Origin: Zhengitettix transpicula
Taxonomy: Eukaryota; Arthropoda; Insecta; Orthoptera; Tetrigidae
Length of the DNA: 64,000 nt
Assembly: GCA_037074705.1 (NCBI GenBank)
Contig: CM073590.1
Coordinates: 458,001 to 522,000 of the forward strand
Direction of reading: 5' to 3'
The translations under genes were made by a program, and so were the position numbers. Positions 45,301 to 56,050 of this stretch are shown in pieces (within the stretch, counting starts at the first letter, position 1; each line of letters opens with the position of its first letter). The notes beneath the pieces were generated by a model. That model saw nothing but the letters and a program-made list of their open reading frames with translations. It did not search any database and was not told where the DNA came from.

Positions 45301-46689
45301 TGTTGTGAAATATAGTTTACTTGTAAAATGTAATTTATATTACAAATTATAACATTTTATCTTAAATTTACATTTAATATTTCTTCCTAGTGTAGATAAT
45401 TTTCTGTTTAATGTGCTGAATTCGCAACATAATCTTAAATATAATTACATATAGTTATGTTTATAGGTGAGCACATATTTTTTCATTTCTCCACGTGTTC
45501 GTACTTGTATATTTTGAATGTATGTACTCTTCTAAATATTTGTTGTCTTATTTATTTTTCCTATTTATGTTTGTAATTATTACTAGCTTAGACATGTTTT
45601 ATTTCCTCAGAAGAGAACTAATGGATATAACTTATCCTAACTTATAGGAGTGCTGACATTTATTTATATCAATGTTTAATCCGAAACAAAAATTTAACAT
45701 CTGTTGAAAATAATAATGTTAAACCGACCTTTATAAGAGACAAAATTAAATCCGCGTCGATACGTCCGTCAGCTTTAAATTTAAATTTTACTTATTTAAA
45801 GTGCTTCTTTTTTATTTTGTCTGTTTATAAAGGTCGTTTTAACATTATCAATATTTAATCCAGTTTGATATTGAGGATTATCATTATATTAATATATAAA
45901 TCTTATGAAAGACACGTGTCGAACCATTGATTCTGTTTAAGCGTCAGGAGTATTAAATACCACCGGTATTGTTCACTGTTCAGATGAAATCGGCCGCTCA
46001 AGTATTCTATCCGGATCATGTCAAAAAGGCGTAAAACTTCAGTCGTTGCCAAAAATAAATAATATAAAGACTAATCATTATTCCAGGCTATTTAATGATA
46101 GGTATTAAATAATTGCATATATATGAATTTCTGGATTTAATTTAATATATTGATTTATTTTATAGTTCGGATTCTGAGTCTATTTCTAACTTATTTAAGA
46201 TAACAATAAAACATATTTAATGAAAATGGATACGAATCCTTTCATTACTAGTTTATGCGGTATTGGAAGGTACTGATTAGTATTGTAATAATAATAAAAT
46301 AAAAATATTGGTAATGGTTTTCGTAATGAGAATTTTCAGCTGTAATAATCACTATTAGGGCGAAATATACATGTATTTTCCTAGTTTATAAACAAACAAT
46401 AATCATCAATTCAATTTATTGTTTATTATTCCTACTAACCTACAAATTTTCGACATATATTCCATTGTTTCCTTACAAAGGTAACTATCCCACAACCACT
46501 TAATTGAGTAAATATTATTTTAAAATTAGTTTCCTCTGGAGTAATTTACGTAATAGCGACGTATTAATGTGAAGAAACTATTTATAACAGTAATACAGCT
46601 TTATATCGCAAGTATATTACAAGTTATCTATGTATCTATACAAATTAGTTATTTATAATGTTATCGGTAATCATTTCATGTTATGCAAG
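41051..46689. other. Long AT-rich region without recognisable genes
   Basis: About 5.6 kb. Open frames at 41407-41685 (plus), 41418-41660 (minus), 42053-42289 (minus) and 43459-43797 (minus) have no domain and the composition of random AT-rich frames. A GC-richer patch at 42400-42680 follows the compound microsatellite. I see no repeat shared with the rest of the window. Confidence 0.45.
42315..42388. repeat. Compound (AT)n / (ACATAT)n microsatellite
   Basis: Two alternating AT runs separated by ATACAT units and TTAAAT; about 74 bases in all. Confidence 0.92.
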
Positions 46690-46699
46690 AAAATCACGT

Positions 46700-46770
46700 T
46701 GTAGCAGATAGATTCGATCCTGGATTATTAGAAGTGAAGAACGAAGCCTTAACCACCACACTAGATAGAA
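46700..46770 (-). mobile_element. tRNA-derived SINE head (fragment)
   Basis: On the minus strand an A-box-like GTGGTTAAGGC (46756-46746) is followed at proper distance by a B-box-like GGATCGAATC (46720-46711). Preceding bases CTAGTGT match common SINE heads. No cloverleaf is possible and no tail was seen, so it is a fragment. Confidence 0.6.
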
Positions 46771-47341
46771 GTTTTACGGGTGTAGGTTTTATTTATAGCA
46801 GAAAATAAACGGAAATAAGCTCTAACCGCATATTTAAACATTTATTTTCCTCCAAGAAGTTTCAAATCTTTAAATAAGCCTTTTATGTTTGAAATTAGTA
46901 GTTCCCGTATTTGCCAGAACAGAATAAATTTTATTCGTCCCATTACGAGTAAAAGACGCATTGACAAACATTCTCACCTGCTATGAAAAAAGTAGATATG
47001 ACGATAGCTTTCTTGTTTTTTTATAATCAAACACATATTACCGGAAAAGTATTATTTATTTCAAAAAAATTAATGAATGTATCATTTATATATCGTTAGA
47101 AATTGTTAATTTTTCACTTAAACATTCAAGATTTTTTTCATATGGACTTTTAATGAAAAACTTCCATTTGTTTTATACAATTTATACAATTTCAAATATA
47201 AAAATAGTATCCAAAATATTTCCCGTCGCATTTTAACATTACAGTTATTTTACTTCAATATATGTTTCACTTGCGTAAAAACTGCGGAGGATATTGAACT
47301 TCCGAATATTTCTCACATATTGGTTAATTTATAGCATCTAG
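46771..47341. other. No gene seen; AT-rich spacer
   Basis: AT-rich sequence with no credible frame or repeat. Confidence 0.4.
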
Positions 47342-47530
47342 ATGTAGAAATAGAGTGTTCTTGTGAGTTGAATTTTCATCACTACATTAATTGTTATAAG
47401 CTATATTCGTTTGCCAGTTAAATATTATATAATATATATATATGTAGAAATATAGTGTGCTTGTGAGTTGAATTTTCATCACTACATTAATTGTTATAAG
47501 CTATATTCGTTTGCCAGTTAAATATTATAT
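47342..47530 (+). repeat. Recent 100-bp tandem duplication
   Basis: Positions 47342-47430 and 47442-47530 are near-identical, with a period of 100 and about two differences (TAGAGTGTTC versus TATAGTGTGC). They are separated by a short TATATA linker. The content has no coding signal. Confidence 0.93.
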
Positions 47531-49826
47531 TTTCTGCGTATTTTTTATGAATTTCTATAAACTAAGAATGCTAAGGTGAAGTGAAAGTTCGAATTAGAGA
47601 ACTGTACGAAAAGTACATTATTCATTCGAATATGGCCTCCGTAGGAGAGGTCTATTGCTTGTTGCTTTCAAAAAAGTGCTATGAATTTTTGTTGCGGGGA
47701 CTGTTTATATACACAGAGAAACACTTTGACATGTTTTCATATATCCGTTAGTGTGTTAGTGTTTCCTCTTTACAAAATTATGAAATATAGTAGTTTTATA
47801 TTGCAATTTTCTTTCTATAACTGACAATTAAAAGAATATAAATGTCATAAATAAATACATATTTATAAAGGGATACTCAGTTAATTTATTAAAACTTCTC
47901 GTAATAGAGTAAGAAAAGCGGAGGAATAAGTAATCCAAATTTACTTTTTTAGTATTTTCTTTTCTTGCTAGTCAACCTGACTCAAATATAAGAGAATCTT
48001 CCGAGAATAAATGTTTTATATTTTGGGAGAATGTGGACCGGAAGCTTATCTGAATACCACTAATTACTCGTCGTCGACTGAGGGGTTAGGTGGTGCATGC
48101 TTCCTCGGTGTGGAATGCCAGCGTCTTCTTCCTCCATTTCCGTTCTGTTTCGATCTTGGCACTTAACACCGACAAAAAAACAACACGTCGAGCCCATCTT
48201 TCGAGATAATCTTAAACGCTGTGCTCCATAAACAGCTTAACTACCTCAAAATATATTTTTTCAAAATAGTTTAATACGTGTGGCGGACAAAGAGCAAGTG
48301 TTCGTAGAACATTTAGTAAGTAATTCGTCGGCGATCTGGATGTACAATAAAAACTTGAAATATTCGCACTAGATGACTATAAATATGTCTATATATTCGT
48401 TAGCCTAATGTAAGAGATTCATCTTACTCGTGATATGGCCATAATAATATTGTATCAGTTAATTATTGTAAAACTACTTAACTACTCCATAAGTTTTAGA
48501 ACTTCATGGGTAGGTGGTAGTGTTTTATACAAAACATTACAGGAAAAACTGAGACGCCACATATTTAACTCAATGTTATGAACAAAAATGGTTGTTAACG
48601 TGTATTTTCAACTCTGAATATATTCAACAATAAGAAAAGGGCGCGGTAGCTACATTTCCACTTGGCATTGAAATTGTGTGATATTATTTATGAACCGTGA
48701 GTAAGTGCAGAGAAAAGCTTTCGAATTTATGTATGGTTGTCTGGAAAGCAAGGCTTTGAGGACGAGGAATGGTAAGTAGGAAAGGCTACGGTACCGTGAA
48801 TGCTTGTAGGTATGAGTTAGGGAGAACTATATGTATCGTGAAAGCAAAGAGAGGTCCAGATGAGGCGTGAGGCGGACAAAGTGTCACAGGAGCTGACGGA
48901 TTTACGATCGCAGGCGTAGGACCTCGACTATGTAGACGTGTAGACATGCAGCTGCTGCACCACTCAGCAAGCGACTTCTTTACAAATTCTTGCCAAATGT
49001 TAAATTTCAAATTAAGTGATTCGTGAGAGTATTTACCATAGCCCAATCAAAAATATTTGCATGAACTTGCGATTTTTACAATATTAATGGATATAATGAA
49101 CTTAATACAATCTATAGGTAATTTATAATGATTATTACAAAATACAGATAAGTGACATGGAAATTCAAATATATCAGTGGATGCATAATTTTTGTACCTG
49201 CCTAGAACCATAGAAACGTGTGTGAATTTTAACCTGTAAATAAATCGTTATTGTGAGTCCAAGTATAGATATTTTTTAATCCTAATAAAACTGAATCATA
49301 TATGGAATTATGTTGTGTATCTGTTTTAACGTATATTTAATTAATAGTGGTCCTAACATGCATCATTTGTCTCATGAAACGAGGTTTATAATTACTTTTA
49401 GCAGCTAAAATTTTTATATTTATCCAATAAATTTTGCAATCATTCAAGTATTCATGTTTTTTTAAAAAGATTGTTAATCCAAAAGTTGTTTTAAAAACTT
49501 GTTCGAAGCATACTTGGTATTTTAAAAGTTTATTATTGTGTTTAAAAAATCAGTTACAACAATGTAAGTTTTTTGATGTGTTTGAATGCCAATGTTTTCT
49601 CTCATTTCTACCCTGGATTTTGTCGGAAGTAGATAAATTTTTTGTTTAATTGATTATATCAATTCTATTCATATTTTGCTAATTATGTAAGTAACCATCT
49701 TATACTAAATTTATTTACTTGTATTTGTATAGTCTGTTTCATTACATTTATTTTTAGATGGAACTAAAGAGGTCATGGTCATAGGGAGGAAACGTTTTGT
49801 GAATTATATACAAATTCATTTAATAA
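47531..49826. other. No gene recognised; AT-rich
   Basis: AT-rich, with GC-richer patches at 48060-48200 and 48640-48980. The 86-codon minus frame 48786-49046 has no recognisable domain. Near 49480-49650 a plus frame (49434-49649) is Cys/Phe/Leu-rich without a known pattern. Confidence 0.4.
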
Positions 49827-50041
49827 TCAAAGATTGAAGACTTTCCTGGTGTAAATGTTCGATAAAAAGTTCTCGGTTTTCACATGGGTTTAATATATTA
49901 AAACGCGACGTTTCGACGACTATAAGCTCTGTCGTTATCTTCTAGACGAAGTGTCTAGAAGCTGAAGACAGAGCTTTTAGTCGTCGAAACGTCGCGTTTT
50001 AATATATTAAAGCCGTGTGAAAACCGAGAACTTTTTGTCTT
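49827..50041. repeat. Near-perfect hairpin repeat with divergent hammerhead-like cores (family E)
   Basis: Arms 49861-49945 and 49955-50040 are almost perfect inverted copies, with only about ten bases between them. Each arm has TTCTCGGTTTTCACA at its outer side and a core toward the centre. Plus strand: CTGAAGA 49962-49968, GTCGTC, GAAAC 49986-49990. Minus strand: CTAGAAGA from 49945, ACGAC pairing with GTCGT, then GAAAC (49914-49910). Beyond each core is the palindrome TTTAATATATTAAA, in the place of a third stem. The left flank 49828-49878 (CAAAGATTGAAG...TTCTCGG) is shared with the unit at 55428-55590. Confidence 0.68.
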
Positions 50042-50614
50042 TCATTTAATAAGTTTCTTATGACCGTGTAACGCTAATTATATTTATATTTATTTAGTTT
50101 TGTCGATTTTTACGCAATACTATCATTACCTTTCACTAGCCATTATTCTAAAAATATGCGCTCGTATCAAACCTAATTTATATGACACAATTGGCCTTTT
50201 TTTTTCAAATATTCCTCTATGTACATTGTTCTACTTACCATAAAGTTATTTAAAATATCCATTTTCTGTACTTTCACTTAAATTAGGAAAATCATTGTTT
50301 TGTAACGAGTTTACCCTTCCTTTATGGTATTTCTTACTAACGTATCATTAAAGCTTTAAAATACAGGCTTTTATATTCCCCGCCTATTTAACGTATCAGA
50401 CCTTACTGCAATACTTTCATGCTCACGCTCACACACTAAGTGTATAAATTATGCAGGTCTTTACAAAAGATTCGGTTAGTTTTATTCCAATAAAGGACTA
50501 CAGCGGTAAATAAGCTATATATTTAGTTTACATTGTTGTAACTGACATTGAATATTAAGAATATTTAATAGCCAAGAAGTCAGTTGTAAACAAAAATTAC
50601 ACTGATTATTACAT
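50042..50614. other. No gene seen; AT-rich spacer
   Basis: AT-rich with short pyrimidine runs; no frame or repeat recognised. Confidence 0.45.
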
Positions 50615-50761
50615 GAACAAAAATTTCTAAAGCACTACGTTTCTTCCTCAATCCGTGGACTTCATCAGGTGTGAGCTAAAAGTAAACTGTTTACTTGTAG
50701 TGCATACCTGATGAGGCCCGTGATTGTGGAAGAAACGTAGTGCTTTAGAATTTTTGTTACA
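50615..50761. repeat. Hairpin repeat with two intact CTGATGA...GAAAC cores (family G)
   Basis: Arms about 50615-50674 and 50698-50761 are inverted copies; the middle contains the palindrome AGTAAACTGTTTACT. The minus-strand core has CTGATGA (50668-50662), a potential stem TCCAC with GAGGA (one mismatch), and GAAAC (50643-50639). The plus-strand core has CTGATGA (50708-50714) and GAAAC (50732-50736). CTGATGA is the commonest natural hammerhead core sequence. Both cores point outward. Stem III and the cleavage triplet are not clear. Confidence 0.65.
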
Positions 50762-51237
50762 CATTTACTTAGGTTCTTATGACAAACTGAAAAGAATTAC
50801 GCGCTTTTTTCTGCATAATTCACTCCTTCCTTCTACAATTTTTTTTGCATAAACAATTACCTAAATATTTGCGTTTTGATCCGTGAGACACATATTTCAC
50901 ATAAATATTGTATTCTGCACCTAACTGCAAACTTATTTTGGTAGAGTTGATTATCTTAGCTTTGTTGCTATTAATTTACATTTTATTTTATAGGTTCACT
51001 TACTTAGTATTTCTAGGATTCTTCATATGGTTGTTAGGAAAAAGTCTGATTTCCGACTTTATCTTACAATTAATGGGTAAATTGTTTATAAATATGCAGA
51101 GAGATTCTGAGCTCTGAGAAATTCTCGATGATACAATTGCAAATTTTTCTCCTGATTCAGAATATCTGTATAAATTTTTTTAGAGTATAGAGAAAAAGCT
51201 TTTCACAAGCCCAAAAGGTCATGATTAAGTTGAATTA
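50762..51237. other. No gene recognised
   Basis: A 69-codon plus frame (50908-51117) encodes a mostly hydrophobic product, as expected from T-rich DNA, and has no recognisable signature. No repeat seen. Confidence 0.4.
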
Positions 51238-51605
51238 AGGTATCAGGATACAAAAATTGTCGACCGGACCAGGAATCCAACCCAGGACCTCCCACTTACC
51301 GGGCGGACTCTTACCAACTGAAATAATACCTGTCGACTGCAGATCCGGTAAGAAATTCCTCCATCCATAGACCGAATTTAAGGTCACCTAAAATTTTACA
51401 AGCACAATTTTATGTAGGATGATGCAGGCTCACCTAAAATATACAATCACAATTATATTTAGGTCAGCCTGCATCGGGATGGGAAGATCGTACCGGATAT
51501 GGAGTCCATAGCGATTAGCTTAGTTGCTAGAGTGTTTGTCCGGTAAGTGGGTGGTCCCGTGTTAGATTCTTGATCCGGTGGACATTTTTCCATTCTGATA
51601 ATTTA
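51238..51605. mobile_element. Two tRNA-derived SINEs in inverted orientation
   Basis: The left copy is on the minus strand: A-box-like CAGTTGGTAAGAG (51320-51308) and B-box-like GGGTTGGATTCC (51283-51272). The right copy is on the plus strand: TAGTTGCTAGAGTG (51521-51534) and GTGTTAGATTC (51559-51569). They share GTCCGCCCGGTAAGTGG-type words (TTTGTCCGGTAAGTGGG in the right copy). Between them GATGCAGGCT (51421-51430) pairs with AGCCTGCATC (51466-51475), extending to ACCTAAA with TTTAGGT, giving a strong hairpin at the junction. Neither can fold as a true tRNA. Confidence 0.78.
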
Positions 51606-52882
51606 ATAAAACAATTATTTTTACCAACGTTATTTACCCAGTTTTATCCTAATTATCTAAATAACTATCACGAGGTCTAGATCAAACCTTACATAGAATT
51701 GGATGATATCTATTTAACCCTTGTTACTTCTTTCACATTCTACGTCTTTAAATTTATTAATAATACCTCATTCGTAATAAAATATCTCACAACCCCCTTG
51801 TCATATTCTGTCATGGAAAAGGAGACTTAAGCCTCCGAAAATTTGAAATGTTTCTTCCTGTCCGAAGTAGTGACAGCAGTCGTAAAGTTATGGTAAGTGA
51901 GTGATTCTCTGTGTCGCATTCCTATCAATACTAATTATATATATATAACTCTTCCACCCACTATTTTTGGGTGCAGGCTCTTTTACGTTTCTACCGTTCT
52001 TGGATATACACTTACAAGCATAGAAACCCTGTTTCTGAGCCAACTAGAAGTAAACAACATCCATGTTTTCTGGAAGATAATTTGTTAAGTTTGTTGACAG
52101 TGTTCAATTTATGATTATTTGTTTCTATTTTTTTGCACTTTTGCGGAGTAGGATGTGATGTTTATGAAGGAGTCTAAATCAATTTATATTTCTTGTAATT
52201 AATTCTAGTCAATATTTCAGAACATATTATGCAGTTTATTAACGAATTAGATGATGTCAAGTTTCGCTATCTGAAGTGTCCGCAGTGAAAGAACCCTTGT
52301 CTCTCTCTATTCCTGTAGTTACACTATACTGATATGGGATGTTGTCAAAACAAATGTAAAACAACAGGGTTATCTAACAAAATATATTTTGGCGTCAATT
52401 TTAAATCGACTGATTGATTGTATATCTTTCTTAGCACCTAATTGAATGTCAACTTAACATAATTAGTTTTGAGTTTGTCATATACTGCTGATAGTTATGT
52501 AGTCGGTTACGATTTATAGCGTAATGTTTTATTCTTTGTTCTACGTGTTGTGTTTCTGACTACTTCCATTTGTTATTCGCATATATCTGTTTCTTCGAGC
52601 TCAACCTGGATCCTTTACAAAAGTTCATGAATTTTTTGTACTAATAGTCTTGGGAATACTTAATGCACTAATGTAAAAGGAAATATTGTCGTGTAATATT
52701 TTAAAATCATATTTAATTTTTCTTCTGAAATATTTTTATGCACATGATTCCGTACTTATTTAACTTTACACAAACCTTAACCCAATAAAATATTCATGTA
52801 TCGAAGATGCAAACTGCACTTAAAGCGTGATATGTGGTTTTCATAACGTATAATGCATTATTCTATCATTCTTATTACCAAA
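51606..52882. other. No gene seen; AT-rich spacer
   Basis: AT-rich. The only frame (51897-52088, plus) is motif-free. Confidence 0.42.
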
Positions 52883-53010
52883 AGGAAGCCAGCGAGGGCT
52901 GTTGTCTAGGAGGTGAACCTTCCCAGAGGTCTGGAGGAATCTACCTCTGGGGATGCCTTTTCATCTATATGATTTTTTTTAACTAACAAGCCGAGACACC
53001 TGTATACACT
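52883..53010 (+). mobile_element. Family A retroposon, 5' fragment
   Basis: Only the first roughly 125 bases of the family are present: GCGAGGGCTGTTG, then GGGGATGCCTTTTCATCT and AACAAGCCGAGACACCT, aligned with 26631-26755. The rest of the element, including its A-tailed end, is missing. Confidence 0.7.
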
Positions 53011-53209
53011 TTCTTCTTCTTCATTTCATTCTTATTACGATTGTTTTGAATTTAATCCATTCCTAAACAATTTTTCCCTAGTAGCCCTTTCAAATTACTT
53101 CATTCATAAGATCATGAATCTTCAACATTACATCTGGATTTGAAATTTATTGACAATAATGAGGCAACATTATCAATTAGATTATTCGGGTATTCCATTG
53201 CCGTGAAGT

Positions 53210-53470
53210 ACGTAGGTGAGCAAGAAGTGAAAGAAAAAAGCCAAAGAAAAGAAGAAACGAAAATGAAAAGTAAATAAAACAAGAATAACAGAAAGAAAGA
53301 GGCAGGTTAAAGGGATGACGTGAAAGATCGTCTAAAAGATCAGAAAAAGATCTTCCTCAAAGCGAAGAAAACAAGAAAAACAGAAAGAAAGAGGCAGTGT
53401 GCAAGAAATAAGTTAGGTTAAAGAGATGACGTGAAAGATTACAATAATAAGATCGTCTAGAACTTCAGAA
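53210..53470 (+). repeat. Purine-rich tract with internal direct repeat
   Basis: The plus strand is strongly purine-biased (A and G) across about 53218-53470. Two stretches repeat: AACAGAAAGAAAGAGGCAG occurs near 53287 and 53380, each followed by GGTTAAA-G-GATGACGTGAAAGAT, with about 90-bp spacing and an insertion in the second. No coding frame. Confidence 0.6.
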
Positions 53471-53484
53471 AAAATGTAGAAACT

Positions 53485-53530
53485 CCAACGTTTCGAACAG
53501 TACGGAAAAAACTCTGTTTGTTAACAGGGA
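53485..53530 (-). ncRNA. Degraded hammerhead-like motif
   Basis: Read on the minus strand, AACAG, a loop, CTGTT and then CGAAACGTTGG give the hairpin-plus-GAAAC half of the pattern seen at the Penelope-type loci. The upstream CTGANGA is not intact (CTGTTAACA). Single, weak. Confidence 0.25.
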
Positions 53531-55427
53531 GAGTACAAAACTTTTTCTTGCTCATCTATATACCGAATAATCTAAATAATAATGTTCAACATTACATTCG
53601 TAATTTCCTCTTAAATCTGTTATTGTATTTTCAAGGTATAATGTTCTGGAAAGGTTATAAGATTTCTTCTTACTTTTTTCTCTTCATCTACGTTTTAGAT
53701 CATTTGCAGCTCGCAGTATTGTTATGCTCAAGAGTAGTGCTTTCTATCCACTTGAATTGTCCGACAGCTTAGGCCACCTGTGGAACACCCGTGTTTCATT
53801 GAATGCATCAAACGATCCGCAGGAAAATGCTTCACAATCAACGGTCCATGCTTCAAAGCCAAAGCAAATGGACGTTCCAAAGTTTTACATTTGAACTTTC
53901 TGTAATGATTAGGCCAATTGATATGTTCTTCCTTCACACTTGCAGACTATCGTTAACACACTTGTCGTGAGCTAAGTATAGAAGGGGAAGTCGTTCCACC
54001 TCGTTAAGGGTAGTAAGCGCCGCCAATCAATGGCAGGGAGTCTTCCGGTCGCTGCTTCCTGCAGCCTCATAAACAACATTAGTCAGTCTTTCACCTGATT
54101 TATTTCCGGAACGGTGAGAGGAAATTGAAACGGCACTAAATTTCACACTCCATTCGTTCGCTGCGTCCATTTCATTGAGAAGAAACATTAACATTACTTC
54201 GTCTCTTATTGTTGTTAAAATAATAATTTTTCAAAGTTCAGGTGTAATTTGGCATTGCTTTTAATTATTGAACTATTCAGAAGAGAAAATGAACTAGAAT
54301 TACAATTATGTTATCATTTTTAACAATTCTTAGTTTGATTTTCCAAACGAGAATTACCTCACCACCTTTAGCGTAAATGCATTTTAAAATCTGTGAATCT
54401 CGTGATTCGCAGAGCTGAAATCGTGCTTTACCCAGCCAGGAGAAGTCCACTTGTGTCTACTGAATTATATGTTAAGAGTCGTAAGTTTCGTCTCGTTTTT
54501 CCGTTTCCTCCTTCGTTGCACTCAATTATGATGTTGTCTGAAAGTAGACAAAAATTTAACTGTTGAAATTCTTCCTATATATTTATTTGATATAGAAAAT
54601 GGACAAACCATTTAGAATAAATATCCTACGTTTACATACGTCTAAGAAATGAATTTTCGCTAATAGAGGTAGACATGTACGATACATAATAAATCATTTA
54701 AATGTTTTTCTGTTTCTTCGCCTCTCTTAGACAGACTACTTTCTTAGTAGAACACATGTACAATGAAGGAATAGCTCAATCGTCTTTGTAACAAGTTTGT
54801 GCATATAAATTCGTTTTTCAAATAAGAAATATAGTTATGTCCGTATCACATGAAATTCTAATTGTGACGAACAATTGGACCCTCGGCCATTGAGTTGTTA
54901 AGTAGTAGAAACATTTTTTTAAAGAATGAATTAACTGTTAACTTAACTTGAAATCTTGTATCATTATATGTCACGGATCGTTACTATACAGTTTGTAAGT
55001 ACACTGTAATTATATTCTGTTAATATATTTACGTTGTAATTATTAATTTTGAAAAAATCGCGAAGCCCGATACGGAATAGTTTCACCGTCAACCAATTAA
55101 ACTCAGAATTTTACGAGAAAATAACCTATAATTCTTTTTTGAAGTTATTAAGAACCCAGACCATTAAATTTTAAATTAAACAAGAGGAGACAACCGTTAA
55201 TCTGTAGAAAAATTAATTTTTTAAATAAATGAATATTGACAAACTACTATTAAGAAGTTATTAAATGACATTAAAATTAAAGAACCATGCTTGCATTGTG
55301 CTATTCAGAATTATTTTCTATTATTTTCGGGTTTAATAACATGTTTTTATTTAGTTTACACTATCCCACTTTTATTATCAAACATTTAGAAAAAAAATTA
55401 AGTTACCATAAGATTTTTATAATTATA
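53531..55427. other. No gene recognised; AT-rich with one GC-richer block
   Basis: Frames 53518-53772 (plus) and 53728-53937 (minus) have no recognisable domain. A GC-richer block lies at 53930-54130. The rest is AT-rich. Confidence 0.4.
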
Positions 55428-55590
55428 CGAGGGTCAATAAATAGTTCTCGGTATTCACACCAGTTTTGCATATTTATATTTAAACGCAACGGTTCGACGA
55501 CTAAAAGCTCTGTCGTCATCTTCTAGGCGTGAATACCGAGAAATATTTATTTAACAACTACACCGGGAAAAACTTCAATCTTTGAATATA
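55428..55590 (-). repeat. Small inverted-repeat unit enclosing a hammerhead-like core (family E)
   Basis: The 98-bp unit 55445-55542 is bounded by TTCTCGGTATTCACACC and its complement GGCGTGAATACCGAGAA (16 of 17 pairs). Read on the minus strand, the core CTAGAAGA (from 55526) follows directly on this stem, then GACGAC pairs perfectly with GTCGTC around a ten-base loop, then GAACC (a one-base change from GAAAC) at 55495-55491. The arrangement stem I, core, stem II, core, remaining stem, stem I is that of a hammerhead. One extra A in the first core and the base before stem I (G at the expected cleavage position) argue against present activity. The unit sits between two TA-CGAGGGTC words (55426-55435 and 55589-55598). 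Confidence 0.55.
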
Positions 55591-55890
55591 CGAGGGTCAC
55601 TTTAAATATCATGCACATTTATTTAAAAGTTACATTTTTCAGCCTACAGCTTCCCTATTTTTACAGTGTGTAGATACTTCCCCTAGGAACAATATTAAAT
55701 TTTTCCACATACTCCCCAATACTTTCAACTGTCTTACGTTACTTAGGAACTAGAGCCTGTAGACCCACATTGTAAAAGTCTGTCACTGCGAGGAGTATCG
55801 TGCTCTCTTCCACCACGTACTGTACTTGCACACCGATTAACTGTACTGCGATCAATAGCAGCATCTCCATACGCCTTTTTAAACCTCTTG
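55591..55890 (-). pseudogene. Mariner-like transposon end with transposase remnants
   Basis: The right end of the element on the minus strand finishes with GTGACCCTCG next to TA (55589-55590), like mariner terminal repeats. Inside, minus-strand translation of about 55790-55660 reads DFYNVGLQALVPK, a stop, then TVESIGEYVEKFNIV, matching the C-terminal end of mariner-type transposases (FYxxGIxxLxxRWxKCIxxxGDYVEK). Next to it (55870-55800) the frame GDAAIDRSTVNR resembles the N-terminal helix-turn-helix region. These two ends are nearly adjacent, so the catalytic centre (DDD/DDE region) is deleted. It is therefore a non-autonomous remnant. The left terminal repeat is not identified beyond 55890. 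Confidence 0.68.
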
Positions 55891-56050
55891 TTGACAAAAC
55901 TGAAAAACCTTTTGGCACGAGTGCAGTTGTGTTACTCTAGGCTCTTCTTAGCACCTGAAGAAAGGCACAAGGATCCCAGAAACGTTGTGTGGTAATTCTA
56001 TTACCACTTAAATTGTCCGTATTCGGCTATCTTTTTTATTATTAACCGTC
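55891..56050 (+). repeat. Penelope-type end with hammerhead-like core
   Basis: CTGAAGA at 55955-55961, a spacer with a short GG...CC pairing, GAAAC at 55979-55983 and GTTGTGTGGT directly after. The whole stretch from GTGCAGTTGTGTTACTCTAG to TTCGGCTATC matches, in one orientation, the right arm at 15070-15200 and, in the other, 60560-60650. No inverted partner lies beside it here. Confidence 0.55.

Noticed and set aside
50908..51117. Small membrane protein gene
   Set aside because: Hydrophobicity follows from T-rich DNA; no start context, homology or neighbouring exon supports it.
51260..51330. tRNA gene on the minus strand
   Set aside because: Boxes are present but no cloverleaf; a second related copy lies inverted nearby, as expected for SINEs.
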